NCBI RefSeq assembly: GCF_029946505.1
Contig: NZ_JARZHG010000001.1
Location: 682,001 to 746,000, forward strand
DNA: 64,000 nucleotides
DNA from: Polyangium sp. y55x31
GTDB taxonomy: Bacteria > Myxococcota_A > Polyangia > Polyangiales > Polyangiaceae
Reading direction: 5' to 3'
Shown here: positions 1-8,981 of the stretch, piece by piece
Position numbering within the stretch: position 1 is the stretch's first letter
Layout of the letters: the number at the start of each line of letters is the position of its first letter
The notes under the pieces: model-generated
What the model saw: the letters and a program-made list of their open reading frames with translations, nothing else
Databases searched by the model: none
Told to the model about the DNA's origin: nothing
Translations under genes and position numbers: made by a program

Positions 1-1
1 G

Positions 2-331
2 GTGCGCGAGGCGCTCGCGAACGTCGGCGTACTCAACGAGTCGTACCTACGCCCCTTGGTCCCGGCAGAAGGAGCCGAGCGGGACAGGGCCTTGCGCATC
101 CAGGCTCCGGAGGGCGAAGGGGTTCCGCTCTTCAAGCTCTGTTTCAACGACGGCGCGTGGCTGAGCGAGCGAGAGTGTGCGCTCATGGCCGCCGGACTTC
201 GGGCGATGCTCGAAGCTACGCGCGCGAAGCTCGAACCGCTCGAGCACGAACGCGAGCTCTTCGCGCTCCTGGAGTCGTTCGCGGTGTTCTGCGAAGGCTG
301 CGCCGCCGCTGGCGGCTTCTTCGTTCACTGA
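2..331 (+). CDS. Unknown protein, C-terminal part (runs off left edge)
   Basis: The frame is open from the first bases of the window to a TGA at 329-331. The GTG at position 2 may be only an internal valine, so the true start probably lies outside. The visible 109 residues are soluble, with a helical Leu/Glu-rich stretch (about residues 60-95) and two cysteines close together near the end (CEGC). There is no membrane segment or motif I recognise. High G/C at third positions supports coding. It is followed by about 120 bp without a gene before the M16 peptidase. Confidence 0.55.
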   Translation: MREALANVGVLNESYLRPLVPAEGAERDRALRIQAPEGEGVPLFKLCFNDGAWLSERECALMAAGLRAMLEATRAKLEPLEHERELFALLESFAVFCEGCAAAGGFFVH

Positions 332-451
332 GCGACGGAGTTTTCTACCGAGGGTTCGTCCCGGAACTTGTTGAGATTGTTTGTCTGCCGTGCTCGGGAG
401 TGCGAGGAGGCCGATTCCCACGCGCGGGGGAGGTGTGGTAGCGTCGCGGGC

Positions 452-1807
452 ATGCGCTTTTTTGCCACGATGCTCGTCGCAGTGGGGCTCCTCGCTGCGC
501 CGGTGGAGCAGGCGTTCGCCGCAGACCGGACGCCGCTCAGCCTCTCCCTGCCGGTACAGCGGGTGACGCTGGAGAACGGGCTGCGGGTGGTGCTGTCTCC
601 GGAGCCGGGCGCGCCGCGGGTCGGGGTGGTGGTGTCGTACGGGGTGGGGTCGCGGCACGAGGAGCGGGGACGCACCGGGTTCGCCCACCTCTTCGAGCAC
701 ATGATGTTCCAGGGCAGCGGCAACGTGGAAAAGGGAGGGCATGCACGCCTGATCATGGGACGCGGGGGCAATGTCCAAGGGGGCACGGCGGCCGATGTCA
801 CCCAGTTTTATGACAGCGCGCCCGCAGCAGAGCTGCCGCTCGTGCTCTGGCTGGAGGCGGACCGAATGAAATCGCTCGATGTGAGCGAGGAGAAATTCGA
901 GAACCAGCGCCAGGTGGTCCGGGAGGAGGTGCAGGGCGGGCTCAATTCGCCTTATATTGCCGGGCTTCTTCGGCTCGATGAGCTGGTCTTCCAGGGATAC
1001 TGGCCTTACGCGCACTCGACCGGTGGATCGCTCGAGGATCTCGCGGCAGCACGGTTCCCCTGGGTGAAGGCGTTCCACGACGCCTATTATCGCCCGAACA
1101 ACGCAGTGCTATCGGTCACCGGGGGGTTCGAGCCGGGGGAGGCGCTTTCGCTGATTCGACGCTATTTCGGCGGCATCAGCGCCGGCAAGCTGCCCGAGGC
1201 CGTCGATCCGCCCATGCCCGAGCAGACCGCGCCGCGCGGCGAGGTGTACAAGGACGAGCTCGCGCGGACGCCGGCCGTGTACTACGGGATCGCGGTGCCG
1301 CCATGGCAGACGCCCGAGAACCATGCGCTCAAGCTCGCCTCGATCGCGCTCGGCGGCGGCGCGAGCTCGCGCTTGCACCGGCGGCTGGTGAAGGACAAGG
1401 CCCTGGCCCAGGAGGCCGACACGAGCTGGGACGTGATCAAAATCGGGCCGCAACTCCTCACCGCGGGCGCCAAGCTCACGGCCGGCGCGTCCATGCCCGA
1501 GGTGAAGCGGATCATCGAGGAGGAGCTCGACCGCCTCGGCAAGGAGCCGCTCTCCGCCGCCGAACTCGAGGGGGCTCGCCGCAAGGCGCAGCTCGAGCTC
1601 GTGAGCTACGTGGAGGACACGCTCGGGCGCGCCGTCTTCCTCGGCATCTGTGAGCTCTACTTCGGCGACGCGCGCCTCCTCAACGAGGAGCTGCCCCGCT
1701 ACCAGCGGCTGACCGCCGAGGACGTGCGCCGCGCGGCCGCGAAATACCTGGCGCCGGCGCGACGCTCGGTGGTGGAGATCCTCCCGAAAGCCGAGGTGAA
1801 GCCGTGA
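452..1807 (+). CDS. M16 family zinc metallopeptidase, secreted
   Basis: Predicted periplasmic or secreted zinc peptidase of the pitrilysin/processing-peptidase family (M16), 451 residues. A signal peptide precedes the mature part (MRFFATMLVAVGLL...). The inverted zinc motif HxxEH is present as HLFEH at about residues 79-83, and a downstream acidic ligand region (REEVQGG) fits the family. The frame is open upstream to 368, but the ATG at 452 starts directly with the signal peptide, so I chose it. Its stop overlaps the GTG start of the next gene (GTGA). Bacteria often carry M16 proteins as active plus inactive subunit pairs, and this gene would be the active one. Confidence 0.88.
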   Translation: MRFFATMLVAVGLLAAPVEQAFAADRTPLSLSLPVQRVTLENGLRVVLSPEPGAPRVGVVVSYGVGSRHEERGRTGFAHLFEHMMFQGSGNVEKGGHARLIMGRGGNVQGGTAADVTQFYDSAPAAELPLVLWLEADRMKSLDVSEEKFENQRQVVREEVQGGLNSPYIAGLLRLDELVFQGYWPYAHSTGGSLEDLAAARFPWVKAFHDAYYRPNNAVLSVTGGFEPGEALSLIRRYFGGISAGKLPEAVDPPMPEQTAPRGEVYKDELARTPAVYYGIAVPPWQTPENHALKLASIALGGGASSRLHRRLVKDKALAQEADTSWDVIKIGPQLLTAGAKLTAGASMPEVKRIIEEELDRLGKEPLSAAELEGARRKAQLELVSYVEDTLGRAVFLGICELYFGDARLLNEELPRYQRLTAEDVRRAAAKYLAPARRSVVEILPKAEVKP

Positions 1808-3402
1808 GCGCGCGCCGCACGATGGGGTCATGGCTCGCCGTCGCCGCGCTCGTCGCGGGCTGCGGGGCGCCGCCCGTGAAAGATACGCTCGCGACGGCGA
1901 AGACGGCGAATACGGCGAAGGAGGCGCCGCCTGCGCCCCCGAAAGCCCGGGAGGAGCCCCCGCCGCCCGCCCCGCCCGCGGAGACACGCGTGCCCGCCCC
2001 CGTATGGGCCACGTTGCCCAGCGGGCTGTCCCTCGCGACGGTCGAGCGCCACGCGTTGCCGATCGTCGAGATCCGCGTGGTGGTGCGCGCCGGCATGGCC
2101 GCAGACGGGGATCGCCCCGGCGCGGCCGCGCTGACGGCGGCGCTGCTCAAGGAGGGCGGCGCGGGGGAGATGAAGGGCGAGGCGCTGCTCGCCGGCCTCG
2201 AGGCGCTCGGCGCGTCGCTCTCCATCGACGTGGACTCCGATCGAACGACGATCAAGCTTCGGGCGCTGCGGGACGACCTCGGCGCGGCCCTCGAGCTGCT
2301 CGGGACGCTGCTCTCGAAGCCGCGCATGGGGCAGGCCGATTTCGACAGGGCCAAGCGCCAGAAGAGCGCGGAGGCGGCCGACCTCGCGCAGGAGGACGGC
2401 GATTGGGGCGCGAGGATGTTGCTCTGGCGTGGCCTCTTCCCCCAGCCCGCAGGGCGCCACCCCTACGCGACCTGGGACGCGCAGCCCGAGGAAATCGACC
2501 AGCGCAAGCTCGCCGATTGCCGCGCGTTCCACCGGCGCTTTTATGTCCCCGCGAGCACCTTCGTGGTGATCGCCGGCGATACCACGGCCAAGGAGGCCGG
2601 CGCGCTCGTGGAGAAGGCGTTCCGCGATTACAAGGCGCAGGGCCCGGCCGAAAAGGCGAGCTCGGAGGCGCCCGCTTTCTCGCCCGCGCCGCGGCAGATC
2701 ACCGTGGCCGACCGGCCGGGTAGCATCCAGAGCGACATCTACGCAGGGACGCTCGGGCCCGCCCGCACCGACCCGCGTTACCCCGCGTTCGCCGTGTTGA
2801 ATCGGGTGCTCGGAGGCAAGGGCACCGGGCGGCTGTTCATGGATGTGCGGGAGAAGCGCTCGCTCGCCTATACCGCGAGCTCCTCGGTCGTCGACCTCGC
2901 CCGGGGCCCGAGCGTGCTCTACGCCTACGCCAGCACGCAGACGGACAGGACGGGGCTCACCGTGCAGGCGTTTCTCGAGCACTTCGACCGCCTGGCGAAG
3001 GAGGCTCCCTCGGCAGACGAGGTGGCCACGGCGGCACGTTTCCTCGCCGAGGACCTCGGCGCGCAGACCGAGCGCATCGGCGACCTCGCCGACGTCGTCG
3101 TCCAGGGTCGCGTGATGGGCGTGCCCGATGCGGCGCTCGGCGCCTACCCGAAGGAGCTGCTCGGGGCGACGCCGCCGCCGGTGGGCGCCGTGGCCGCCGA
3201 GGCGCTCCGGGGCGCGCCGCGCGTCATCGCGGTGGGCGGCGACGCATCCGTGATCGGCCCGATGCTGAGCCGCTTCGGGGAGGTGCGCGTGGTCGACCCG
3301 AAGAAGGGGTTTGCCCTGGTGCGCACGATACCGCAGGACCCGAACGCCGCGCTCGAGGTGGCGCCCCGGGCGAAGGACGCTCCAGAAAAGCAAGGTCCCT
3401 GA
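1804..3402 (+). CDS. M16-like lipoprotein, non-catalytic partner
   Basis: 532 residues. A signal peptide ends in a lipobox (LVAGC), followed by a long Pro/Ala/Glu linker (about residues 35-65) and then two M16 peptidase-like halves. The position that should hold HxxEH reads AAALTAALLKEG, so the zinc site is missing. In the family such proteins form heterodimers with an active M16 subunit, here the product of the upstream gene. The start is GTG at 1804, overlapping the upstream TGA by four bases, which argues for coupled translation and a 1:1 complex. The 'partner' role is an inference; the missing motif is seen directly. Confidence 0.85.
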   Translation: MSARRTMGSWLAVAALVAGCGAPPVKDTLATAKTANTAKEAPPAPPKAREEPPPPAPPAETRVPAPVWATLPSGLSLATVERHALPIVEIRVVVRAGMAADGDRPGAAALTAALLKEGGAGEMKGEALLAGLEALGASLSIDVDSDRTTIKLRALRDDLGAALELLGTLLSKPRMGQADFDRAKRQKSAEAADLAQEDGDWGARMLLWRGLFPQPAGRHPYATWDAQPEEIDQRKLADCRAFHRRFYVPASTFVVIAGDTTAKEAGALVEKAFRDYKAQGPAEKASSEAPAFSPAPRQITVADRPGSIQSDIYAGTLGPARTDPRYPAFAVLNRVLGGKGTGRLFMDVREKRSLAYTASSSVVDLARGPSVLYAYASTQTDRTGLTVQAFLEHFDRLAKEAPSADEVATAARFLAEDLGAQTERIGDLADVVVQGRVMGVPDAALGAYPKELLGATPPPVGAVAAEALRGAPRVIAVGGDASVIGPMLSRFGEVRVVDPKKGFALVRTIPQDPNAALEVAPRAKDAPEKQGP

Positions 3403-3516
3403 AAGGAGCGGGTCCAGGCCCGAGCCTCCTTCCGGGAGAAACGATTTCTCGCGCGGGGCGTGAGTGCCCCTCGCGGGATCGGCCTGCATTGGTATGGCCG
3501 GTGCTTACGAAGAGGC

Positions 3517-4596
3517 ATGCGCATTCGTCGCCTCGTCGGCGCCATCGCCATCACCTTCGTCGGTACGTGTATTGCCGGATGCGCCGACGCTCCTCGGGAA
3601 AACGACGACGTGACCCAGGGCGCGCACGCTGCGACCGTGGCGCGGCCTCCGCAATTCGTGATCCTCGCCTTCGACGGGTCGAAGAGCCTCTCGTTCTGGC
3701 GCGAGTCGCGCGCCTTCGCCGCCGCGAACGTCCTGAAGTTCACGTACTTCATCAGCGGCGTGTATTTCATTCCGAACGCGGCCAGGCGAGGGTACGATGC
3801 TCCGCGGCACGCCCCGGGTACGTCGGCGATCGGATTTGGAGGGACGATCGACGAGATCACGGAGCGCTTCGAGGAGGTAAAAAAGGCCGCAGCCGAGGGC
3901 AACGAGATCGCCTCGCACGCCAACGGCCACTTCGACGGGAGTTCGTGGAGCGAGGCCGACTGGGACAGCGAGTTCGAGCAATTCGACAAATTCCTCTTCG
4001 AGGGCGTCGGGTTGACGGCCCCCGATCTCGGCTTCGGCCCGCGCGACGTCGTGGGCTTTCGCGCGCCGCTGCTCGCCCACAGCCCCGGCCTCTTCAAGAC
4101 GCTGGTGAAGAAGGGCTACACGTACGACACGAGCAGGACGAGCGCCGCGAACTACTGGCCCGAGAAGATCGCGGGCATCTGGAATTTCCCGCTGGCGCAG
4201 CTCCGCATCGTCGGCTCCGGCAAAGCAACGCTGTCGATGGACTACAACTTTTACTTCGCCGATTCGGGCGCCAGGCCGAACCCCGCCGGCAAAGAGACGT
4301 ACAAAAAGCAGATGTTCGACACCTACATGGCCTACTTCGAATCCAACTACTTCGGCAACCGCGCCCCCGTCCACATCGGCCACCACTTCTCGAAGTGGAA
4401 CGGCGGCGCATACTGGGAGGCCATGCAGGCGTTCGCGCAGGCCGTGTGTAGCCTGCCCGAGGTGACGTGCGGCACGTACAAGGACCTCGTGAAGTTCGTC
4501 GAGGAGCACGAGGACGAGCGGAGCGATCTCCAGTCCGGCAACTTCGCCCGCATGCCTCGTTCGTCGGAGCTCATCAGGGCGGCCGACGTGCCCTGA
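3517..4596 (+). CDS. Polysaccharide deacetylase-family lipoprotein
   Basis: 359 residues. A signal peptide ends in the lipobox IAGC. Carbohydrate esterase 4 (NodB-like) features are visible: the first-motif aspartate in LAFDGS (about residue 53), the metal-binding HxxxH as HANGH (about residues 134-138), and an R-A-P motif (GFRAPLLAHS) near residue 185. Members remove acetyl groups from N-acetylated polysaccharides such as peptidoglycan or exopolysaccharide. The second Asp of the usual TFDDG is a Gly here, so the metal site may be incomplete and activity is uncertain. The frame is open to 3460, but the ATG at 3517 begins the signal peptide. It is a single gene, 57 bp after the M16 pair (to the open frame). 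Confidence 0.82.
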   Translation: MRIRRLVGAIAITFVGTCIAGCADAPRENDDVTQGAHAATVARPPQFVILAFDGSKSLSFWRESRAFAAANVLKFTYFISGVYFIPNAARRGYDAPRHAPGTSAIGFGGTIDEITERFEEVKKAAAEGNEIASHANGHFDGSSWSEADWDSEFEQFDKFLFEGVGLTAPDLGFGPRDVVGFRAPLLAHSPGLFKTLVKKGYTYDTSRTSAANYWPEKIAGIWNFPLAQLRIVGSGKATLSMDYNFYFADSGARPNPAGKETYKKQMFDTYMAYFESNYFGNRAPVHIGHHFSKWNGGAYWEAMQAFAQAVCSLPEVTCGTYKDLVKFVEEHEDERSDLQSGNFARMPRSSELIRAADVP

Positions 4597-4621
4597 CCAC
4601 GCCCGCCCGAGGCGCACCCCG

Positions 4622-4703
4622 GGCGCGCGATCTCGGCCTCCACAAGAACCTCTTCGACCTCCGGCGCTACGCCGTCGTGCTGGGGCGGGCGCGAGCGTCG
4701 TGA
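4622..4703 (+). other. Possible coding remnant (C-terminal fragment)
   Basis: Between the deacetylase and the next gene, one frame reads a plausible C-terminal peptide (...DLGLHKNLFDLRRYAVVL...) with strongly G/C-biased third positions, ending in TGA at 4701-4703. No start codon or fuller gene precedes it; the frame runs back into the antisense-like third frame of the deacetylase. It may be the tail of a deleted gene. I do not recognise the parent family. Confidence 0.2.
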
Positions 4704-4752
4704 GCAGCCGCCGCCCCTTGGGAGGACGTCGCGCGGGTTTTAGGATCGAGAT

Positions 4753-6048
4753 GTGCTGCATTCCTACCCACCTGAGCTCGCCAGGCTCGTGCGCGAGCGA
4801 TGGAACGAGGTGGAAGCGTATGGAAGCTCGGATCTCCCGGGGCTCGATGCGCTCGAGCAGCTCCTTTCGATCTGTTATCAGGCGAGCCTGCTCCGCGAGG
4901 AGGAGCGGCCGGTCACCTTCCGCTTGATCCTCGGCGAAGCCGAGCGTTATCCGGCCGAAGCAGGCCCACCATGGGGGCTGCACCGCCTGGTGTTCACGCA
5001 CGCCCGCCCGCTCGACGCGCACGAGCTGCGGCGGCTCTCGCCGGCCATCAAGTATCACCGCGCGCTCATCGGCGTACGCGAGGACGGGCGTGGCGGATTC
5101 GAGATCTGGGGCATCCTGCATTCGGGCCCCCGCTGGCTCCACGCGGCGCAGGGCGGGCGCGGCTCGTGGTCGAGCCTGCCGCCGTGGGCGCTCGTCATTC
5201 GCGCGTCGGGGGCGGGGCAGCTCGCGGTGGCGAGGGGGCCGATCACGCTGGGTGAGCTGCAGGGCGGCAGGCTCATGGGGCCGGCGATGGACGTCTTCGA
5301 GGCGCGCTGGCTCTCCGAGGGATTCGCGGAGGAGCACGCCGAGCTCACGGCGCTGCACGAGGAGGCCCGGTCCGCCGCGCACGCCCCCGGCGCGGAGCTC
5401 GATCCCGAGGTGACGCGGCTCATCACCTGGCAAATGCTGAAGCGCCTCATCACCACGATTCGCAGGGCGCACCACGGCGGCACGCTGGTCATCCTGCCGC
5501 CGGGCGAGGTGGGCGCCGCGGCGGGCCTGCTCCGGATCAAATACGAGTTTTGCGAGGGAGAGCCGCGGGGTCGTTATCGCACGTTGATCCTCGCGACCAT
5601 GGACGCGCTCGCCGGGCGCAGCAAGGCGTGGGTCCTGCCACCGGCGTCGGTCGGCTGGGACATCTACCAGTCGAGCACCGACCCGCACCTCGTCAACCTC
5701 GACGAAGCCGTCTCCGAGCTCTCGACCCTCATTGCGGGGCTCGCGGACGTGGACGGAGCCGTCGTATTGACGAGGCGCCTGGAGCTACTCGGATTCGGCT
5801 GCGAAATTGGCGGCGACTTGTCCGAGGTGCCGTCGGTGAGGCGGGCGCAGGACATGGAAGGGACGCGTTTTTCAATCGAGCCGACGGAGACCGTCGGGAC
5901 GAGGCACCGCTCCGCCTACCGCCTTTGCGAGCACATCCACGGCGCGCTGGTGATCGTCGTCTCCCAGGACGGCTGGGTCCGCTTCGTGACATGGAAGGAG
6001 GGCGGCGTGATCTACTGGGACCACGCCGTGACGTCGGGGGACGTGTAG
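4753..6048 (+). CDS. DAC-like (DACNV-type) nucleotidyl cyclase/sensor protein
   Basis: 431 residues, soluble. The C-terminal part carries the two hallmark signatures of diadenylate cyclase (DisA_N/DAC) domains: DGA at about residues 334-336 (DVDGAVVLTRR) and GTRHR at about 382-386. In DAC enzymes these bind ATP and metal for c-di-AMP synthesis. The roughly 250-residue N-terminal region is unlike DisA or CdaA and fits the 'putative sensor domain DACNV' proteins. The start is GTG at 4753 with GGATCGAG upstream; a later GTG at 4789 is possible. No phosphodiesterase or c-di-AMP receptor gene is adjacent. Activity is inferred from motifs only. Confidence 0.68.
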   Translation: MLHSYPPELARLVRERWNEVEAYGSSDLPGLDALEQLLSICYQASLLREEERPVTFRLILGEAERYPAEAGPPWGLHRLVFTHARPLDAHELRRLSPAIKYHRALIGVREDGRGGFEIWGILHSGPRWLHAAQGGRGSWSSLPPWALVIRASGAGQLAVARGPITLGELQGGRLMGPAMDVFEARWLSEGFAEEHAELTALHEEARSAAHAPGAELDPEVTRLITWQMLKRLITTIRRAHHGGTLVILPPGEVGAAAGLLRIKYEFCEGEPRGRYRTLILATMDALAGRSKAWVLPPASVGWDIYQSSTDPHLVNLDEAVSELSTLIAGLADVDGAVVLTRRLELLGFGCEIGGDLSEVPSVRRAQDMEGTRFSIEPTETVGTRHRSAYRLCEHIHGALVIVVSQDGWVRFVTWKEGGVIYWDHAVTSGDV

Positions 6049-6170
6049 CCTCGACCGCGCGCACAGATGCCATCGAGCTTCCTACGGCCCTCGTGGAAAC
6101 ACAGCGCTCGCACGCTGAGCTCGGCCGCGAGACGGCGCCCCGCTTGCATCTCGACGGCTCGCGGGGAGCC

Positions 6171-7265
6171 ATGGCGAGCGTGCGGTTGAAAGGGATCACC
6201 CACCGTTACCAGCGGACGGAGGTGCTCCGCGACATCACCCTCGATATCGAGGACGGCGAGCTCATGGTGATCGTGGGCCCGTCCGGCTGCGGCAAATCCA
6301 CCCTGCTGCGCATCATCGCCGGGCTCGAACGTCCCTCCGGCGGCGACGTCGAGATCGACGGCGTCCGCGTCAACGACGTGGAGCCCGCGCAGCGCGGCGT
6401 GGCCATGGTCTTCCAGAACTTCGCCCTGTACCCGCACATGACGGCGGCCGAAAACATGGGGTTTGCCTTGCGAAACCTGGGCACCTCCGCTCGGGAGACG
6501 GACGCGCGCGTCCGCGAGACCGCGCGGCTCTTGCAGCTCGAACCGCTCCTCGACCGCCTCCCGGGCCAGATGTCCGGCGGGCAGCGCCAGCGGGTGGCGA
6601 TCGGCCGCGCGCTCGTGCGAAACCCCAGAATCTTCCTGTTCGACGAACCTCTCTCCAGCCTGGACGCGCAGCTCCGCATCGAGATGCGCGCGGAGATCGC
6701 CCGCCTGCACCAGCGGTTTGGCTCCACCATGGTCTACGTGACCCACGATCAGGTCGAGGCGATGACCCTGGCAGATCGGATCGCCATCCTGAATGCGGGC
6801 AAGCTCGAGCAGGTCGGCGCTCCCCTGGATCTCTATCGCAGCCCGCGAAACCTCTTCGTGGCGCGTTTCCTCGGCGCGCCGAGAATGAATTTGCTCGAAG
6901 GCGAGCTCGCCTCGGCCTCTGCCGCGGGCGCGGAGGTGCGGGTGCGCGGCGGGCCGGTCTTGCGGGTCGCCGCCATCGCGGATCGCCTCGCGGCCAATGC
7001 GCGAGTGACGCTGGGGATTCGCCCCGAGCATTTGCGCCCAGGGCCTTCCGCGGGGGACCTCGAAGGCCAGGTCAGCGTGGTGGAGCGGCTCGGGGATCGC
7101 ACGCTCGTCCACCTCGACCTCGACATCGGCGCCGAGGTCCTGTGCGAAGATCGGGGCGAGAGCCCCATTCGCGTGGGGGAGCGCGTGCACGTGCACGCGC
7201 CCGCGGGGGCCTTTCACCTCTTCGACGAGAGCGGGATCGCCCTGCCCCGCATCGTCGCCGCATGA
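6171..7265 (+). CDS. Carbohydrate ABC importer ATPase (MalK/UgpC type)
   Basis: 364 residues. Walker A is GPSGCGKST (about residues 36-44), followed by a Q-loop (VFQNFALYP), the ABC signature MSGGQRQR, Walker B with LFDEPLSSLD, and the switch His in YVTHDQ. About 130 C-terminal residues form the TOBE/MalK regulatory domain (LGIRPEHLR...). It would power uptake through the two downstream permeases. The frame is open far upstream, but the ATG at 6171 matches the family N-terminus (MASVRLKGITHRY). Six bases separate it from the next gene. The substrate cannot be read from the sequence. Confidence 0.93.
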   Translation: MASVRLKGITHRYQRTEVLRDITLDIEDGELMVIVGPSGCGKSTLLRIIAGLERPSGGDVEIDGVRVNDVEPAQRGVAMVFQNFALYPHMTAAENMGFALRNLGTSARETDARVRETARLLQLEPLLDRLPGQMSGGQRQRVAIGRALVRNPRIFLFDEPLSSLDAQLRIEMRAEIARLHQRFGSTMVYVTHDQVEAMTLADRIAILNAGKLEQVGAPLDLYRSPRNLFVARFLGAPRMNLLEGELASASAAGAEVRVRGGPVLRVAAIADRLAANARVTLGIRPEHLRPGPSAGDLEGQVSVVERLGDRTLVHLDLDIGAEVLCEDRGESPIRVGERVHVHAPAGAFHLFDESGIALPRIVAA

Positions 7266-7271
7266 CGGGCC

Positions 7272-8159
7272 ATGCCGGTGAGGATACGCCGCTCCTTTCG
7301 CGCCCCGGGCTCGCTCGCGGCCTTCCTGTTCCTCGCGCCCTTCCTCGCATTTTATGGCGCGTTCCTCGTGGTTCCCCTGCTCCTCGGCGCGTGGATGAGC
7401 CTGCACCGCTGGGAGCTCCTCGGCGACCTGCGCGCCTACTGCGGATCCGGGAACTACCTGCGCATGCTCCGGGATCCGCTGTTCCGGTCCTCGCTCGTGC
7501 ATTCGGCGCAATTCACCCTGATGGCGGTCCCGACGATCACGGCGGTCGCGCTCTTCCTCGCCCTCGTGATGAATCGCCCCCACCGCCTCTACGCCGCGCT
7601 GCGGAGCATCTTTTTCGCGTCCGGCGCGCTCTCGGTCACCGCGGTCACGTTGATCTGGCTCATGGTGCTCAATCCGAGCCGGGGGCTCTTCGCGCGGTTC
7701 ATGGCGGCGCTCGGATTCGCGCCGGTGGATCTGCTCGCGGATCCGCGCCTCGCCATGCCTGCGCTCGTGGTCACCACGCTCTGGTGGGGAATCGGGTTTC
7801 CCATGGTGCTCTTCCTCGCCGGATTGCAGCAGATCCCCAGAGAGCTCTACGAAGCGGCCAAGCTCGATCACGCCAGCCCGTGGACCACGTTCCGGCGCAT
7901 CACGTTGCCCTCGCTCCGGCGCACGATCCTCCTCGTCCTCGTGGTCGAGGTCATTCTGCAATTCCAGGTCTTCGGGCAGGTGCTCTTGATGACCCGGGGC
8001 GGCCCCGCGAACAGGACGCGTGTCCTCGTGCAATACATCTACGAGACGAGCTTCCGCGACTGGCAGGTGGGGTATGCCGCGTCCATGTCGATGCTCCTGC
8101 TTCTCGTGATGTCCGTGGCCTCGTTCGTGCAGCTCCGTTTGTCGAGGCCGGGAGATTGA
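7272..8159 (+). CDS. ABC sugar-type permease, MalF/UgpA family
   Basis: 295 residues with about six hydrophobic segments. The cytoplasmic EAA loop is visible (LYEAAKLDHASPWTTFRRITLP, about residues 195-215), and this loop docks on the ATPase. It forms the first half of the membrane channel of a binding-protein-dependent importer. It starts six bases after the ATPase stop and ends three bases before the second permease, so the four genes are one operon. The sequence is ordinary for the family. Confidence 0.92.
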   Translation: MPVRIRRSFRAPGSLAAFLFLAPFLAFYGAFLVVPLLLGAWMSLHRWELLGDLRAYCGSGNYLRMLRDPLFRSSLVHSAQFTLMAVPTITAVALFLALVMNRPHRLYAALRSIFFASGALSVTAVTLIWLMVLNPSRGLFARFMAALGFAPVDLLADPRLAMPALVVTTLWWGIGFPMVLFLAGLQQIPRELYEAAKLDHASPWTTFRRITLPSLRRTILLVLVVEVILQFQVFGQVLLMTRGGPANRTRVLVQYIYETSFRDWQVGYAASMSMLLLLVMSVASFVQLRLSRPGD

Positions 8160-8162
8160 GGC

Positions 8163-8981
8163 ATGGCGCGGACGTGGGCCCGATGGCTGTCCCACGCGCT
8201 GCTCACGGCGCTCGCGCTCGCGTGGATGTCGCCGCTCCTGTGGGTGATCCTCCTGTCCCTCACGCCCAACGAGGCGCTCGCGCGCGGCGATCTCGCGCCC
8301 CGGATGCTCACGACCGCGCATTACCAGACGCTCCTCGCGGTCTCGCAGGCGCCGCGGTGGTTTCTCAATAGCCTCCTCGTCGCGGGGACGATGACTGCGG
8401 CGACGTTGGTGCTCTCATCGCTCGCCGGGTATGCCCTGGCGAGGATCCCTTTCCGTGGTCGGAATGGGGTCTTCCTGTTCATCGTGGCCGGCCTGGCGGT
8501 GCCCGAGCAGGCGATCTTTTTGCCTCTGCACCGGATGTTTGCCGAGCTCGAGCTGCACAACACCTACACCGCGCTGATCGCGCCGCGGCTCGCGGGCCCC
8601 TTCGGCGTCTTCCTGATGACGCAGTTTTTCCGGGCCGTACCGCGTGAAATGGAGGAGGCCGCAGAGCTCGATCACGCGGGCCGGGTCCGGACGTTCCTCT
8701 TCATCATGCTCCCGCTCGCGCGCCCGGCGCTGACCACGCTCGGCATTTTTACGTTCCTGTATGCCTGGAACGACTTTCTCTGGCCGATGGTCTCGGCCAC
8801 GGACCCCGACATGTACACGCTCACGGTGGGGCTCTCCTCGCTCCAGGGCAATTTCGCGCAATCGGAGAGCCTCGGGTTCGTCATGGCCTCGGCCGTCGTG
8901 GCGAGCTCGCCCATGATCCTCGTGTACCTCTTGTTCCAGCGCTACATCGTGCGTGGAATGGCGCTCGGGGGCGTACGGTGA
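8163..8981 (+). CDS. ABC sugar-type permease, MalG/UgpE family
   Basis: 272 residues with six predicted membrane helices. The EAA motif is EEAAELDHAGRVRTF near residue 165. It is the second channel half, partner of the preceding permease. Its TGA overlaps the GTG start of the solute-binding protein gene (GTGA at 8978-8981), consistent with coupled translation of the last two genes. Confidence 0.92.
   Translation: MARTWARWLSHALLTALALAWMSPLLWVILLSLTPNEALARGDLAPRMLTTAHYQTLLAVSQAPRWFLNSLLVAGTMTAATLVLSSLAGYALARIPFRGRNGVFLFIVAGLAVPEQAIFLPLHRMFAELELHNTYTALIAPRLAGPFGVFLMTQFFRAVPREMEEAAELDHAGRVRTFLFIMLPLARPALTTLGIFTFLYAWNDFLWPMVSATDPDMYTLTVGLSSLQGNFAQSESLGFVMASAVVASSPMILVYLLFQRYIVRGMALGGVR

Noticed and set aside
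2711-5688. Several 300-700-residue antisense frames in the first 6 kb
   Set aside because: They mirror the M16, deacetylase and DAC-like genes, are rich in Arg, His and Pro, and have no domain motifs.
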